A stretch of 51,468 nt of DNA from an uncultured Clostridia bacterium (GTDB lineage: Bacteria; Bacillota; Clostridia; Oscillospirales; Ruminococcaceae). Of the stretch, positions 22,170 through 31,804 are shown in pieces. The first letter of the stretch is position 1; the number at the start of each line of letters is the position of its first letter. The position numbers and the translations under genes were made by a program. The notes under the pieces were generated by a model, which was not told where the DNA came from, made no database searches, and was given only the letters and a program-made list of their open reading frames with translations. The stretch spans positions 1-51,468 of the forward strand of contig CANQHA010000015.1 of assembly GCA_947623585.1 (NCBI GenBank), in the 5' to 3' direction.

Positions 22170-22754
22170 TCAGTGAGAGTTTCCGTTCGTCGCGGTGTTT
22201 CCGACTCCCTGTCCGGCGCCGTTGACCTCGCTGCCGTTCTGCGCGGGTGCGTTTTCGCCGCTCATGCCGCCCATGCCGGCGTCGGAGGCGTTGTTATCGC
22301 CGTTCATTTCCTCGGCGTTATCGGACCCTGCGGGCGTGCCGTAAGCGGGATTTGACTTTGTAACGTCGCCGGTCTCGCCGTCGGTGCTGCCGCCGACTTC
22401 ATTTCTGTTCTCGGTGCTGCCGTCGGGATTTTCGTGGTCGCCGTCCATCATGTCCTTAACGTCCTCGCCAAGGTCCTCCGCGCCTTTTTCGATATCCTCG
22501 GCGCCCTTTTCGAGGCCGTTCTCAAGGTCGTCCATGCCGTCCTCAAGAATGCTTCCGTCGGTGGTTTTTGAAACGTCGCCGTTTTCGTCGGCGCTGTAAG
22601 TTCCGCTGCCGTCGTCGTCGGGAACGGGCGTTGTAACGGGCGAGCCGAGGGTGGTTCCGGTGCCGGGGCGGTCATAAATTTCATCGTCTCCGCAAGAGCA
22701 GAGCATAAGCGCTGCAAGAGCAAGGCAGACTGTTAAAGCAAATATTCTTTTCAT
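22170..22754 (-). CDS. Acidic, low-complexity lipoprotein of unknown function
   Basis: 194 residues. Signal peptide MKRIFALTVCLALAALMLCSC ends in lipobox LCSC, so it is membrane anchored at Cys21. The mature part is strongly acidic and Gly/Asn/Asp-rich (DDLENGLEKGAEDIEKGAED, then GNEVGG/NDNNASDAG-like segments) with a short amphipathic repeat of about 8 residues (EKGAEDIE). It looks like an extended spacer or surface tether and not an enzyme. ATG 8 nt after AAAGGAAAA. Upstream there is a hairpin CCCGAGC/GCTCGGG (22789-22808) inside the likely leader, with a terminator-like TTTATTATTT tail, so attenuation is possible. Confidence 0.75.
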   Translation of the reverse strand: MKRIFALTVCLALAALMLCSCGDDEIYDRPGTGTTLGSPVTTPVPDDDGSGTYSADENGDVSKTTDGSILEDGMDDLENGLEKGAEDIEKGAEDLGEDVKDMMDGDHENPDGSTENRNEVGGSTDGETGDVTKSNPAYGTPAGSDNAEEMNGDNNASDAGMGGMSGENAPAQNGSEVNGAGQGVGNTATNGNSH

Positions 22755-22783
22755 CTTAAAATTTTCCTTTCAACATCAAATAA

Positions 22784-22812
22784 TAAAGCCCGAGCTTTGT
22801 TGCTCGGGATTA
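22784..22812 (-). promoter_or_regulatory. Hairpin with AT-rich tail in the lipoprotein leader, possible attenuator
   Basis: CCCGAGC-AACAAA-GCTCGGG on the minus strand, then CTTTATTATTTG, 30 bp before the lipoprotein start codon. Confidence 0.45.
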
Positions 22813-22890
22813 TTATTCGGAGAAAGCGTGCGGTTATGCATGATTTTTTGCAAAATATTTGAAATCGAAAAACAAATATCGGATTTTTAC

Positions 22891-22919
22891 TTGACAAACC
22901 CGCGCGCTTCTGCTATAAT
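22891..22919 (+). promoter_or_regulatory. Promoter of tRNA-Lys
   Basis: TTGACA 22891-22896, 17-bp spacer, TATAAT 22914-22919. Confidence 0.9.
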
Positions 22920-22936
22920 GTTGAGGCTGTTTCAGC

Positions 22937-23012
22937 GAGCCATTAGCTCAGTTGGCAGAGCATTTGACTTTTAATCAAAGGGTCTGGAGTTCGAATCTCC
23001 AATGGCTCACCA
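22937..23012 (+). tRNA. tRNA-Lys (anticodon TTT)
   Basis: Acceptor GAGCCAT/ATGGCTC, D arm GCTC..GAGC, anticodon loop CTTTTAA (anticodon TTT), T arm TGGAG-TTCGAAT-CTCCA, discriminator A and encoded CCA. Confidence 0.96.
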
Positions 23013-23020
23013 AAACGCAA

Positions 23021-23061
23021 AAGATCCGAACCTTCTTTTTTGAAGGCTCGGATCTTTTTTA
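23021..23061. terminator. Bidirectional terminator of tRNA-Lys and the bsh operon
   Basis: AAGATCCGA-CCTTC pairs with GAAGG-TCGGATCTT around TTTTTT; TTTTTT follows on the plus strand and TTTTGCGTTTT on the minus strand. Confidence 0.88.
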
Positions 23062-23065
23062 AAAT

Positions 23066-24037
23066 TCAGTTTTGCATTTTTATCTGCTGGCCGGTTATGA
23101 GCGGATAGCTTATCAGCCTTTCGCCGTCAAGGTCTTCGCGATGCATATCTACGCCGCTTATCCGGCTGTTTTCATAGGTGGTATAGTAATATATCCCCTT
23201 GTCGGTGTTGCAGCAGGAAGAATAGATGGTATATTCAAAGCCGTGCTCGACCTGACAGCAGCCCTTTTGCTGGGCGACGGAGCCGAGAATGTGGAAGAAC
23301 TGACTTACGCTTTCCGACTCCGATTCTCCCGAAAGAGAATTGAGCCTTGTGAAAGCCGCCTTGACGAATCTTGAAGCCGAAGAAAGGTCGCCCGGAAGCC
23401 CGAGACCGCCCATTCCGCGACTGTAAGTTTTGAGCTCGACGTCTTTTGAGAATCGGTTTTCGGGGTCGCTGCGGCTGAGGCTCATATAGTTTGAAAGGTT
23501 TGTGAGATGATAGTCAAAGGTCGGGTTGTTGGTCATAACGCCGACGGGGTTTTCGTATATTTTAAGCCCGTCCCTGACGGATTCGACGACTATGCTTTCG
23601 TCGCGGTCCGAGATCATCCAGTGAAGCGGAGAGAGCGGAAGCTGCTCGGAGAAATTCTCGTTCAAAAGGTTCAGCGAGGCGAGCTTCTTCCTCGCCTCCG
23701 AGACGTTTTCGCACCGCCCGAGTATCCACGGAATGAATTCAAACGGCGTGATATTGTCCTTTCCAGGGGCCTCGGGCTTATAGTCGGCGTTTCCGGGGAA
23801 ATTCAGCCCCGCCATGCTCAGCCCTTTTTCGTTGGTGGCGTCATAGTAAAGCGGATAGCCGTTTTGAACGAAAGCCATGCCTATCATTGCATAGTGCGAC
23901 GGCATTTCGCCCGCCCGGCGGAACTTAAAGGGATAGTTTCGCGGGGTGACGGTCACCGTTTCGTTGTAGGAATATTCATAGTCGAGATTTCGGCCGAAAT
24001 AGTGGTCTTTTGTTTTATAGGTCGCTGCCGTGCACAT
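23066..24037 (-). CDS. bsh: Choloylglycine hydrolase family (bile salt hydrolase-like)
   Basis: 323 residues from the ATG at 24037, 7 nt after AAGGAG, so that after Met removal Cys2 becomes the N-terminal nucleophile; the Met two codons earlier is too close to the ribosome site. Expected active-site residues are present: C2, R16 and D19 in YFGRNLDYEY, an Asn in MAGLNFPGNADY, an Asn in TNNPTFDYH and an Arg in SASRFVKAAF. GIYYYTTYENSRISGVDM matches known Clostridium bile salt hydrolases closely. It cleaves the amide bond of glycine- or taurine-conjugated bile acids; penicillin V acylase is the alternative. No signal peptide. Last gene of the secA operon, 18 nt after the HAD gene. Confidence 0.9.
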   Translation of the reverse strand: MCTAATYKTKDHYFGRNLDYEYSYNETVTVTPRNYPFKFRRAGEMPSHYAMIGMAFVQNGYPLYYDATNEKGLSMAGLNFPGNADYKPEAPGKDNITPFEFIPWILGRCENVSEARKKLASLNLLNENFSEQLPLSPLHWMISDRDESIVVESVRDGLKIYENPVGVMTNNPTFDYHLTNLSNYMSLSRSDPENRFSKDVELKTYSRGMGGLGLPGDLSSASRFVKAAFTRLNSLSGESESESVSQFFHILGSVAQQKGCCQVEHGFEYTIYSSCCNTDKGIYYYTTYENSRISGVDMHREDLDGERLISYPLITGQQIKMQN

Positions 24038-24055
24038 AAACATTCTCCTTTAAAA

Positions 24056-24703
24056 TTATTTTAGCAGAAAGCTGCAAAGCTGCCCGACGTTTTCGCATAT
24101 CGCCGCCGCCCCTGCGCGTTCAAGCTCGTCGCGGGCGCCGTAGCCGTAAAGAACGCCGACGCAGGGTATGCCGTTTTTCGCTGCCCCCAAAACATCGTAT
24201 TCCCTATCGCCGACCATCACCGCCGAGGAGGGTTTTTCTTTGCAAAGGGCTTTCAGCGCAAGACCTATCACCTCGGCCTTGCTCATCTTCTCGTTGTCGA
24301 GGGGTATGCCGACAACGGCGTCGAAATATTTTTCAAGGTCGAAGTGCTCAAGAATCCTGTCGCAAAAGGGCTGAGGCTTCGAGGTCGCGACTGCAAGGCG
24401 TTTTCCGGCCGTGCGAAGCGCTTCGAGGCATTTCGGGATTCCGGGGTAAACCGCGTTTTCAAAAAGCCCCTTCTCGGCGAAATATTCGCGGTAAACGCCG
24501 ACCGCTTCTTTTGCCTTTTCCTCGGAAAAACCGCAGTATCTTCCGAAGGATTCGATGAGCGGCGGTCCGATAAAGCGCCGAAGCTCGCCGTCCGTCGCCT
24601 CGGGTAGGCCGTAGTGCCGATATACCCGCCGCACCGAGTTGATTATCCCCGGCGCGGATTCTGTCAGGGTGCCGTCAAGATCAAAAAGAATAACGTCGAA
24701 CAT
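24056..24703 (-). CDS. HAD-superfamily hydrolase (phosphoglycolate phosphatase-like)
   Basis: 215 residues. HAD motif I is DLDGTLTES (D8, D10), motif II is in VATSKPQ, motif III the Lys in MSKAEVIG and motif IV GDREYDVLGA. A helical cap domain (about residues 15-80) places it in subfamily I with Gph/PgmB. It would remove phosphate from a small molecule such as phosphoglycolate; pyrophosphatase PpaX is another possibility. It starts 8 nt after the papain-like gene and is followed by bsh. Confidence 0.88.
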   Translation of the reverse strand: MFDVILFDLDGTLTESAPGIINSVRRVYRHYGLPEATDGELRRFIGPPLIESFGRYCGFSEEKAKEAVGVYREYFAEKGLFENAVYPGIPKCLEALRTAGKRLAVATSKPQPFCDRILEHFDLEKYFDAVVGIPLDNEKMSKAEVIGLALKALCKEKPSSAVMVGDREYDVLGAAKNGIPCVGVLYGYGARDELERAGAAAICENVGQLCSFLLK

Positions 24704-24711
24704 TTTTCACC

Positions 24712-25323
24712 TCATGCGTGACCGACGAGCATCTTTTTAAAGCGCAGGGCGATCTGCACCGCCGAGCGGCGTTTTCCTATGCGGTCAAGATATCTGTCGT
24801 CTCCCCAAGTCTCCTCGGCAAAGCCGTCCACGGCTCTGCCCTCCCATGTCGGATATTCCGAGAGCGCGGTCTCCATCTGCCGAATATTTGCGCGGTTAGG
24901 CATTGAGATGCCGGCGGTCTTCATCAGGTCGTTGGTGAACTCGGCGCAGGTGAACGCGTTCGAGCGGTCGAAGCGTCTCCCGAAAAGATAGACGGCCGCC
25001 GAGATGAAATTATAGACATAGTTTTCGGGGCTGCGGCTCATCATCTCGATAACGCCGATGACCGCGCCGTAGCTTTTTTCGCTGACCGGCACCGAGATGA
25101 CCTTGACCCTCGTCCGCGAGCTGAGAGTATAGCGAAACGGCGATTCGACGGTGAATCCGGCGATAAGCGGGTTCGAGCGGTAAAGTCGCGAGAAGGAGTA
25201 GAATTTTGACATATCCTCATCGACGCAGACCGAGCAGTGGTTATATTCGTTTTTGGTGACGAATCTTATCATGCGTCCTATTCTCAGGTCGGTCGAGGAA
25301 AATATCACATATATATTTTTCAT
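24712..25323 (-). CDS. Permuted papain-like (YiiX/NlpC-P60 type) cysteine hydrolase
   Basis: 203 residues. The histidine-bearing motif NEYNHCSVCVD comes first (His about residue 28) and the cysteine motif NAFTCAEFTND later (Cys about residue 130), the reversed order that marks circularly permuted NlpC/P60 proteins such as YiiX. No signal peptide or membrane helix, so it acts inside the cell or is released otherwise. Substrate may be a peptide or lipid amide. It sits between DUF1015 and HAD genes in the secA operon. The functional assignment is by motif only. Confidence 0.8.
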   Translation of the reverse strand: MKNIYVIFSSTDLRIGRMIRFVTKNEYNHCSVCVDEDMSKFYSFSRLYRSNPLIAGFTVESPFRYTLSSRTRVKVISVPVSEKSYGAVIGVIEMMSRSPENYVYNFISAAVYLFGRRFDRSNAFTCAEFTNDLMKTAGISMPNRANIRQMETALSEYPTWEGRAVDGFAEETWGDDRYLDRIGKRRSAVQIALRFKKMLVGHA

Positions 25324-25342
25324 GCGGCTCCTTTTTATGTAA

Positions 25343-26563
25343 TCAGACTATTCTTCTGGCTTCAAGATAATATCTCTTGTCGGCGGCTTCTCCCATCGAG
25401 AAGGTTTTGCGGGGAAGAGCTCCGTCGGCGACGACTGCGGGGAAGAGCTGATCTTTTCCGATCGGCGCAAATTCAAATCCGATGACGCCCGGCTCGGCGG
25501 CAAGGCGCTTTAGGGTGGTGTCTCCGTGGATATAGTCTATCTCGCCGCCGTGGGTCGAGATGTATTTATCCAAAAACGCCTGAACGCTTCCGACCGACAG
25601 CTTTGAGAGCGGCTCGCGGATATAAAGCTCGCGGACGGTGAAGTTGCGGTGAATCCTCACCCTCTGCTCCGAGCTTATTCCGCTGAGTCCGAGGGCGAGC
25701 GACATCTCCATTATAAGATTATACTGGTCGGGCACGCGAACGATTCGGTGTATGGCTTCAAATTCGAGCGCTTCGCTGTGAAGATTGACTATTTCGCAGA
25801 GAGCGTATCTCGCCGGGTGGTTTGAAAGGTCACGCCCCGGGTTTTCGCGCTTTAAGCGTTCATAGTGTTCCTTCGCGGCGGCAAGCGAGTGGTTTCCGTC
25901 TCCGACGGCAAAGAGCATCTCCGACTTTTCTCTGAGCTTTGCAAGCGCCGCATCCACCGCCGAGATTTCCTTTTCGCTCAAAAGGCTGCCCTTAACGCTT
26001 CCTCCGCCGCCCATAAGGTCAAAGGAATATACGACGCCCTTTTCGCCGAAAACGCCGCCGATGACCGAATCCTCGGGGTCGTCGATGAGTATCATCGTGT
26101 GCGGAAGCTCGATTTTTGCGTTCTTTCTTATTTCAAGCCTTGCGGGTATCCTTTCGGCGACGGTTGCCTCGGTCGCCCTTATCTGAGAGCGGCTGCCGGG
26201 GCGATAGTCGTATTCCTCAAGGTCAATGGCGCCGACGATGCCCCTGCGCACCTTGCCGTTCGACTGTCTGCGCTCAAGGCAGATCATCGAGTCCTTGTAT
26301 TCCTTGAAGATACCCGAGTTAAGATAGCTGTCGATAGTGCGGTTTATTTTTTCGATGCGCGCGGCGGCGTCGGGCTTGCCGATATAGACCTCGGGCAAAA
26401 CCAGCCTCAAAGACGACGGAGCGTCGCCGACATATCTGTCCGCCTCCTGCCAGTATTCCGGCTCGGAGGTGTATTGGTCGCAGGCGACGACCGACCATTT
26501 TTTCATGTCGCTGCAATTCGGAATAAGGATATCTGCCGATCTGAAAGCGGTGGAGAACTTCAT
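25343..26563 (-). CDS. DUF1015 family protein
   Basis: 406 residues, the normal size for DUF1015. The start ADILIPNCSDMKKWSVVACDQYTSEPEYW and the motif FAVGDGNHSLAAAKEHYE are characteristic, and VVYSFDLMGGG is in the middle. Cytoplasmic. The family is widely spread and found next to serine-metabolism genes in some bacteria, but no biochemical role is established. Clear GGGAGG ribosome site 6 nt upstream; starts 45 nt after secA, ends 19 nt before the papain-like gene. Confidence 0.9.
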   Translation of the reverse strand: MKFSTAFRSADILIPNCSDMKKWSVVACDQYTSEPEYWQEADRYVGDAPSSLRLVLPEVYIGKPDAAARIEKINRTIDSYLNSGIFKEYKDSMICLERRQSNGKVRRGIVGAIDLEEYDYRPGSRSQIRATEATVAERIPARLEIRKNAKIELPHTMILIDDPEDSVIGGVFGEKGVVYSFDLMGGGGSVKGSLLSEKEISAVDAALAKLREKSEMLFAVGDGNHSLAAAKEHYERLKRENPGRDLSNHPARYALCEIVNLHSEALEFEAIHRIVRVPDQYNLIMEMSLALGLSGISSEQRVRIHRNFTVRELYIREPLSKLSVGSVQAFLDKYISTHGGEIDYIHGDTTLKRLAAEPGVIGFEFAPIGKDQLFPAVVADGALPRKTFSMGEAADKRYYLEARRIV

Positions 26564-26608
26564 TTTTATACCTCCCGAAAAATATTTTTTATAAGTTAAA
26601 AGATAGTA

Positions 26609-29341
<2,733 letters not shown>

Positions 29342-29378
29342 TGTAACATTCCTTTCATCGGCGGCTATATTCCTTTAT

Positions 29379-29407
29379 AGTATAACCCAAAAACGTTTCT
29401 TTGTCAA
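29379..29407 (-). promoter_or_regulatory. Promoter of the secA operon
   Basis: Leftward TTGACA (29402-29407), 17-bp spacer, TATACT (29379-29384); leader of about 30 nt. Confidence 0.85.
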
Positions 29408-29513
29408 ATTAAGGTTTGGTAACAAAAAAGAAGCACCCGCCCCTTCCATGAAACGCCGGCGGCGGGTGCGCTTTCGCCGAAAGGCTTGAAGCCGTGTTTT
29501 TGGGGAGGGGGAT

Positions 29514-29691
29514 AAAGGTATTCAATCTTTCCATCTCACGAGTTCAACAGAAGCGGGTTTTGTAGCCAATCGAACTTCGTCGCCATGCCGAATCGGCGGC
29601 TCGTTCTCTTGGACAAAACCCGCTTCTGTGGCACAAATCCCCTGCGGGGCTTTGTGCGCATGGAGCGTTTAGGGACATAGTGCAGAAGAAG
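29514..29691. repeat. HP1 + HP2 module of the composite element, copy 3
   Basis: Begins AAAGGTATTCAATC. HP1 is 29551-29625 (75 bp, arms AAGCGGGTTTTGT/ACAAAACCCGCTT, inner pairs CCAA/TTGG, GAAC/GTTC, CGCC/GGCG). HP2 is 29630-29660 (GCACAAA..TTTGTGC). Orientation is the reverse of the 14 kb copy. Confidence 0.85.
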
Positions 29692-29914
29692 AAAAGGAAT
29701 TCAATCGCTCCCTCTGCCGAGGGAGTGATTTCATACTATTTTGAGACACCCCACCCCCGCAGGACGTTTGTCTAAAAGGTAGCAAAGCGAACGCCCCCGC
29801 CCCTCGAGGGGCGGGGACTTCGATATATTTCCTGCCCGCAGGCAGTATGGCGGGGGTGGGGTGACTCCCAATAGCATCCATATTTTCCGGCGGAGGAAAA
29901 TATGGATACCTTTT
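29692..29914. repeat. Nested-palindrome element with AAAAGG ends, copy 3
   Basis: Begins AAAAGGAATTC, ends GGATACCTTTT. Middle arms 29747-29760 and 29850-29863. Centre 29795-29816 is a 22-bp perfect palindrome around CTCGAG. End hairpins CTCCCTC/GAGGGAG-like on the left (29707-29726) and CCATATTTTCC/GGAAAATATGG on the right. The segment 29915-30040 holds only a short family-C remnant (about 29962-30002). Confidence 0.85.
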
Positions 29915-30040
29915 TACCCCACCGCAGGCAGCAAAACGCCCGCTCAAACGGCGGGCGCACACATTTAAATTCCGATTTCCGACTTCTGCCGTCTGTCTTG
30001 ACTGACGCCTTAAAATGTGGTAAAATAACAGCGTTCGCGT

Positions 30041-30748
30041 TTATTTTGCCTCGCTGTCAAGGGCCTTGATGCGAGCCTCGCTGTTTTTGATGAGGTTCAC
30101 CATCGAGGAATAATATCTCGGATATTCCTCGGCAAGGCTTCGGGTGTCGGCCGCAAGCTCCCCGGGGTTAGAGATGGCGTCCTCGCCGTCAAGAGCTTTT
30201 CCGGCGGCCGCGGCGGAAATTTTCGATTCGCAGAGATTCATCGCCGCGTTCGAGCCCAAAGAGGCGACCGTCTTGTCTATCATAAAGAAATTCTGGTCGT
30301 TTTCGGGGTTCGCGGAGTAAAGATACCGAAACACCTTATATACCGCGAGCATGAGATAGCCCGATATCTCCTTTATGACCGTTGCCGAGCGGCATTTTGA
30401 GAGGAGCGAGAAGCAAACGCTCAGCGAGTTGTTTATCAGCTTTTTGTTGAAGGCTATCATCACCGAGCCGGGCGTGACCTTGTCGCGCTGGTTCGGGTCG
30501 TCCTCGGGAAGCTCGTCGATAGAGATGGTTTTTCCCTGAGGCTCGGGCGAACGGCCGAGCAGATAGTCGCAGCTTACGTTGTAATAATCGGCGGCGCGCA
30601 CCAAAAAATCGAGCCCGCATTCGCGCTTGCCCTTTTCATAGTGAGAAAGAAGCCCCTGCGAAACGCCGAGGTCTTCAGCCGCTTTTTTCTGAGACAGCCT
30701 GCGTTCTTTGCGCAGAAGCGTCATTATTCTTGAAAAATCTGTACTCAA
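30041..30748 (-). CDS. XRE-family (helix-turn-helix) transcriptional regulator
   Basis: 235 residues starting at TTG (30748), 6 nt after GGGGAG; no ATG is suitably placed. The Cro/CI-type helix-turn-helix occupies about residues 8-63 (LRKERRLSQKKAAEDLGVSQ, LLSHYEKGKRECGLDFLVRA), ending with YNVSCDYLLGRS, typical of SinR-like regulators. Residues 75-235 form a helical domain with no known motif, probably for oligomerisation or sensing. Divergent from the histidine phosphatase gene. The promoter (30787-30815) overlaps the inverted repeat at 30800-30824, so autorepression is likely. Confidence 0.88.
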   Translation of the reverse strand: MSTDFSRIMTLLRKERRLSQKKAAEDLGVSQGLLSHYEKGKRECGLDFLVRAADYYNVSCDYLLGRSPEPQGKTISIDELPEDDPNQRDKVTPGSVMIAFNKKLINNSLSVCFSLLSKCRSATVIKEISGYLMLAVYKVFRYLYSANPENDQNFFMIDKTVASLGSNAAMNLCESKISAAAAGKALDGEDAISNPGELAADTRSLAEEYPRYYSSMVNLIKNSEARIKALDSEAK

Positions 30749-30786
30749 TCAAATCTCCCCCGAGGTAAAACAATAACATACTGAAC

Positions 30787-30815
30787 ATTATACACCCGTT
30801 TTTACTCTTTGTAAA
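30787..30815 (-). promoter_or_regulatory. Promoter of the XRE regulator
   Basis: Leftward TTTACA (30810-30815), 17-bp spacer, TATAAT (30787-30792). Confidence 0.75.
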
Positions 30816-30824
30816 ACAGTAAAA
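30800..30824. promoter_or_regulatory. Candidate operator of the XRE regulator
   Basis: TTTTACT and AGTAAAA form an inverted repeat over the -35 box of the regulator's own promoter; GTAAAACA occurs twice in the same intergenic region. Binding is inferred. Confidence 0.45.
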
Positions 30825-30893
30825 TAGATGAAATTTCACCGCGATTTTTGTAGAAATATGCTAATAAAGCGATAACGCGACAGGAGGGCCGCC

Positions 30894-31511
30894 ATGAAAG
30901 GTTACAGGATACATTTTATACGCCATGCAATCTGCGAGGCGAACGAGGAGGGCAGATATGTCGGCATAACCGAGTCCCCGGTCTCGGCGAGGGGCAGGCG
31001 CGAGCTTATCGCCAAGGCTTCGGAGTTTGTCTATCCGCCGGCCGACAAGGTCTATGTAAGCCCTCTGCGCAGATGCATCGACACCGCGGCGTTTTTATAT
31101 CCCGAGGGTTATGCGCGGGTGGTGCCCGAGCTTCGCGAGATGAATTTCGGAGATTTTGAGGGCAAGCTGCTTTCCGAGATTAAGGACCTGCCCGAGTATA
31201 AAAAATTCTTAAAGGGCGGGGCGAACAACCCTCCGCCCAACGGCGAAAGCCTTGAAAGCGTCGTCAGGCGGTGCTATGAGGGTCTCGACTTCATCATTAT
31301 GGACATGATGAAAAACGGCTATGAAAACGCGGTCGCCGTGACCCACGGCGGGATAATAATGAACATGATGTCCTGCTTTGGGCTGCCGAAATATTCACCG
31401 AACGATTTTGCCTGCGATTTCGGCGAGGGCTTCTCGGTGCTGGTGACGGCTCAGCTTTGGCAGCAGTCCGGCGCGTTCGAGATACTCGGCGCGCTGCCCT
31501 ACCGGAAGTAG
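30894..31511 (+). CDS. Histidine phosphatase (phosphoglycerate mutase-like)
   Basis: 205 residues, ATG 6 nt after GGAGGG. The phosphatase signature is IRHAICEAN (phospho-accepting His about residue 10) with Ala-Ile in place of the more common Gly-Glu. The second catalytic His is in VTHGGIIMNMM (about 151), with an Arg in SPLRRCIDTA and acid residue in ELREMNFGDFEG. It belongs to the broad CobC/GpmB group, acting on small phosphorylated molecules; exact substrate unknown. Divergent from the XRE regulator and alone in its transcription unit. Confidence 0.88.
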   Translation: MKGYRIHFIRHAICEANEEGRYVGITESPVSARGRRELIAKASEFVYPPADKVYVSPLRRCIDTAAFLYPEGYARVVPELREMNFGDFEGKLLSEIKDLPEYKKFLKGGANNPPPNGESLESVVRRCYEGLDFIIMDMMKNGYENAVAVTHGGIIMNMMSCFGLPKYSPNDFACDFGEGFSVLVTAQLWQQSGAFEILGALPYRK

Positions 31512-31686
31512 AAGTTAGAAGTTAGAAGTCAGAGGTCAGATTGGCAGAAGTCAGAGGGCAGAGGGCGGAGAGAGCGAAATCGCCAAAATGGGAGTGCCCA
31601 TTCCGCACGCATTATACAAAATTAAATATGTCGCCGAAGGCGACTCCTTGAGATTCTAACATCTAATATCTAATTTCTATCTTCTT
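31508..31686. repeat. Dispersed repeat family C, full copy with inverted low-complexity ends
   Basis: Left part consists of degenerate repeats of AGAAGTTAG/AGAGGTCAG (31511-31570), the right part of their complement TCTAACATCTAATATCTAAT (31655-31686). Between them lie CCCATTCCGCACGCATTAT and the hairpin GTCGCC-GAA-GGCGAC (31632-31646). No gene; occupies most of the gap before the M23 peptidase promoter. Confidence 0.72.
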
Positions 31687-31726
31687 GATGTGGCCGTTTA
31701 GGACACATCACCCCAAAAACTGTCGC

Positions 31727-31755
31727 TTGATTTTTAGCTTGAGTTGTGATATAAT
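31727..31755 (+). promoter_or_regulatory. Promoter of the M23 peptidase gene
   Basis: TTGATT 31727-31732, 17-bp spacer, TATAAT 31750-31755, 50 bp before the start codon. Confidence 0.78.
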
Positions 31756-31804
31756 TTATTTGATTGTTACCGTTTTGTAATTTTTCCCGAAAGGAGGGGA
31801 GGAC

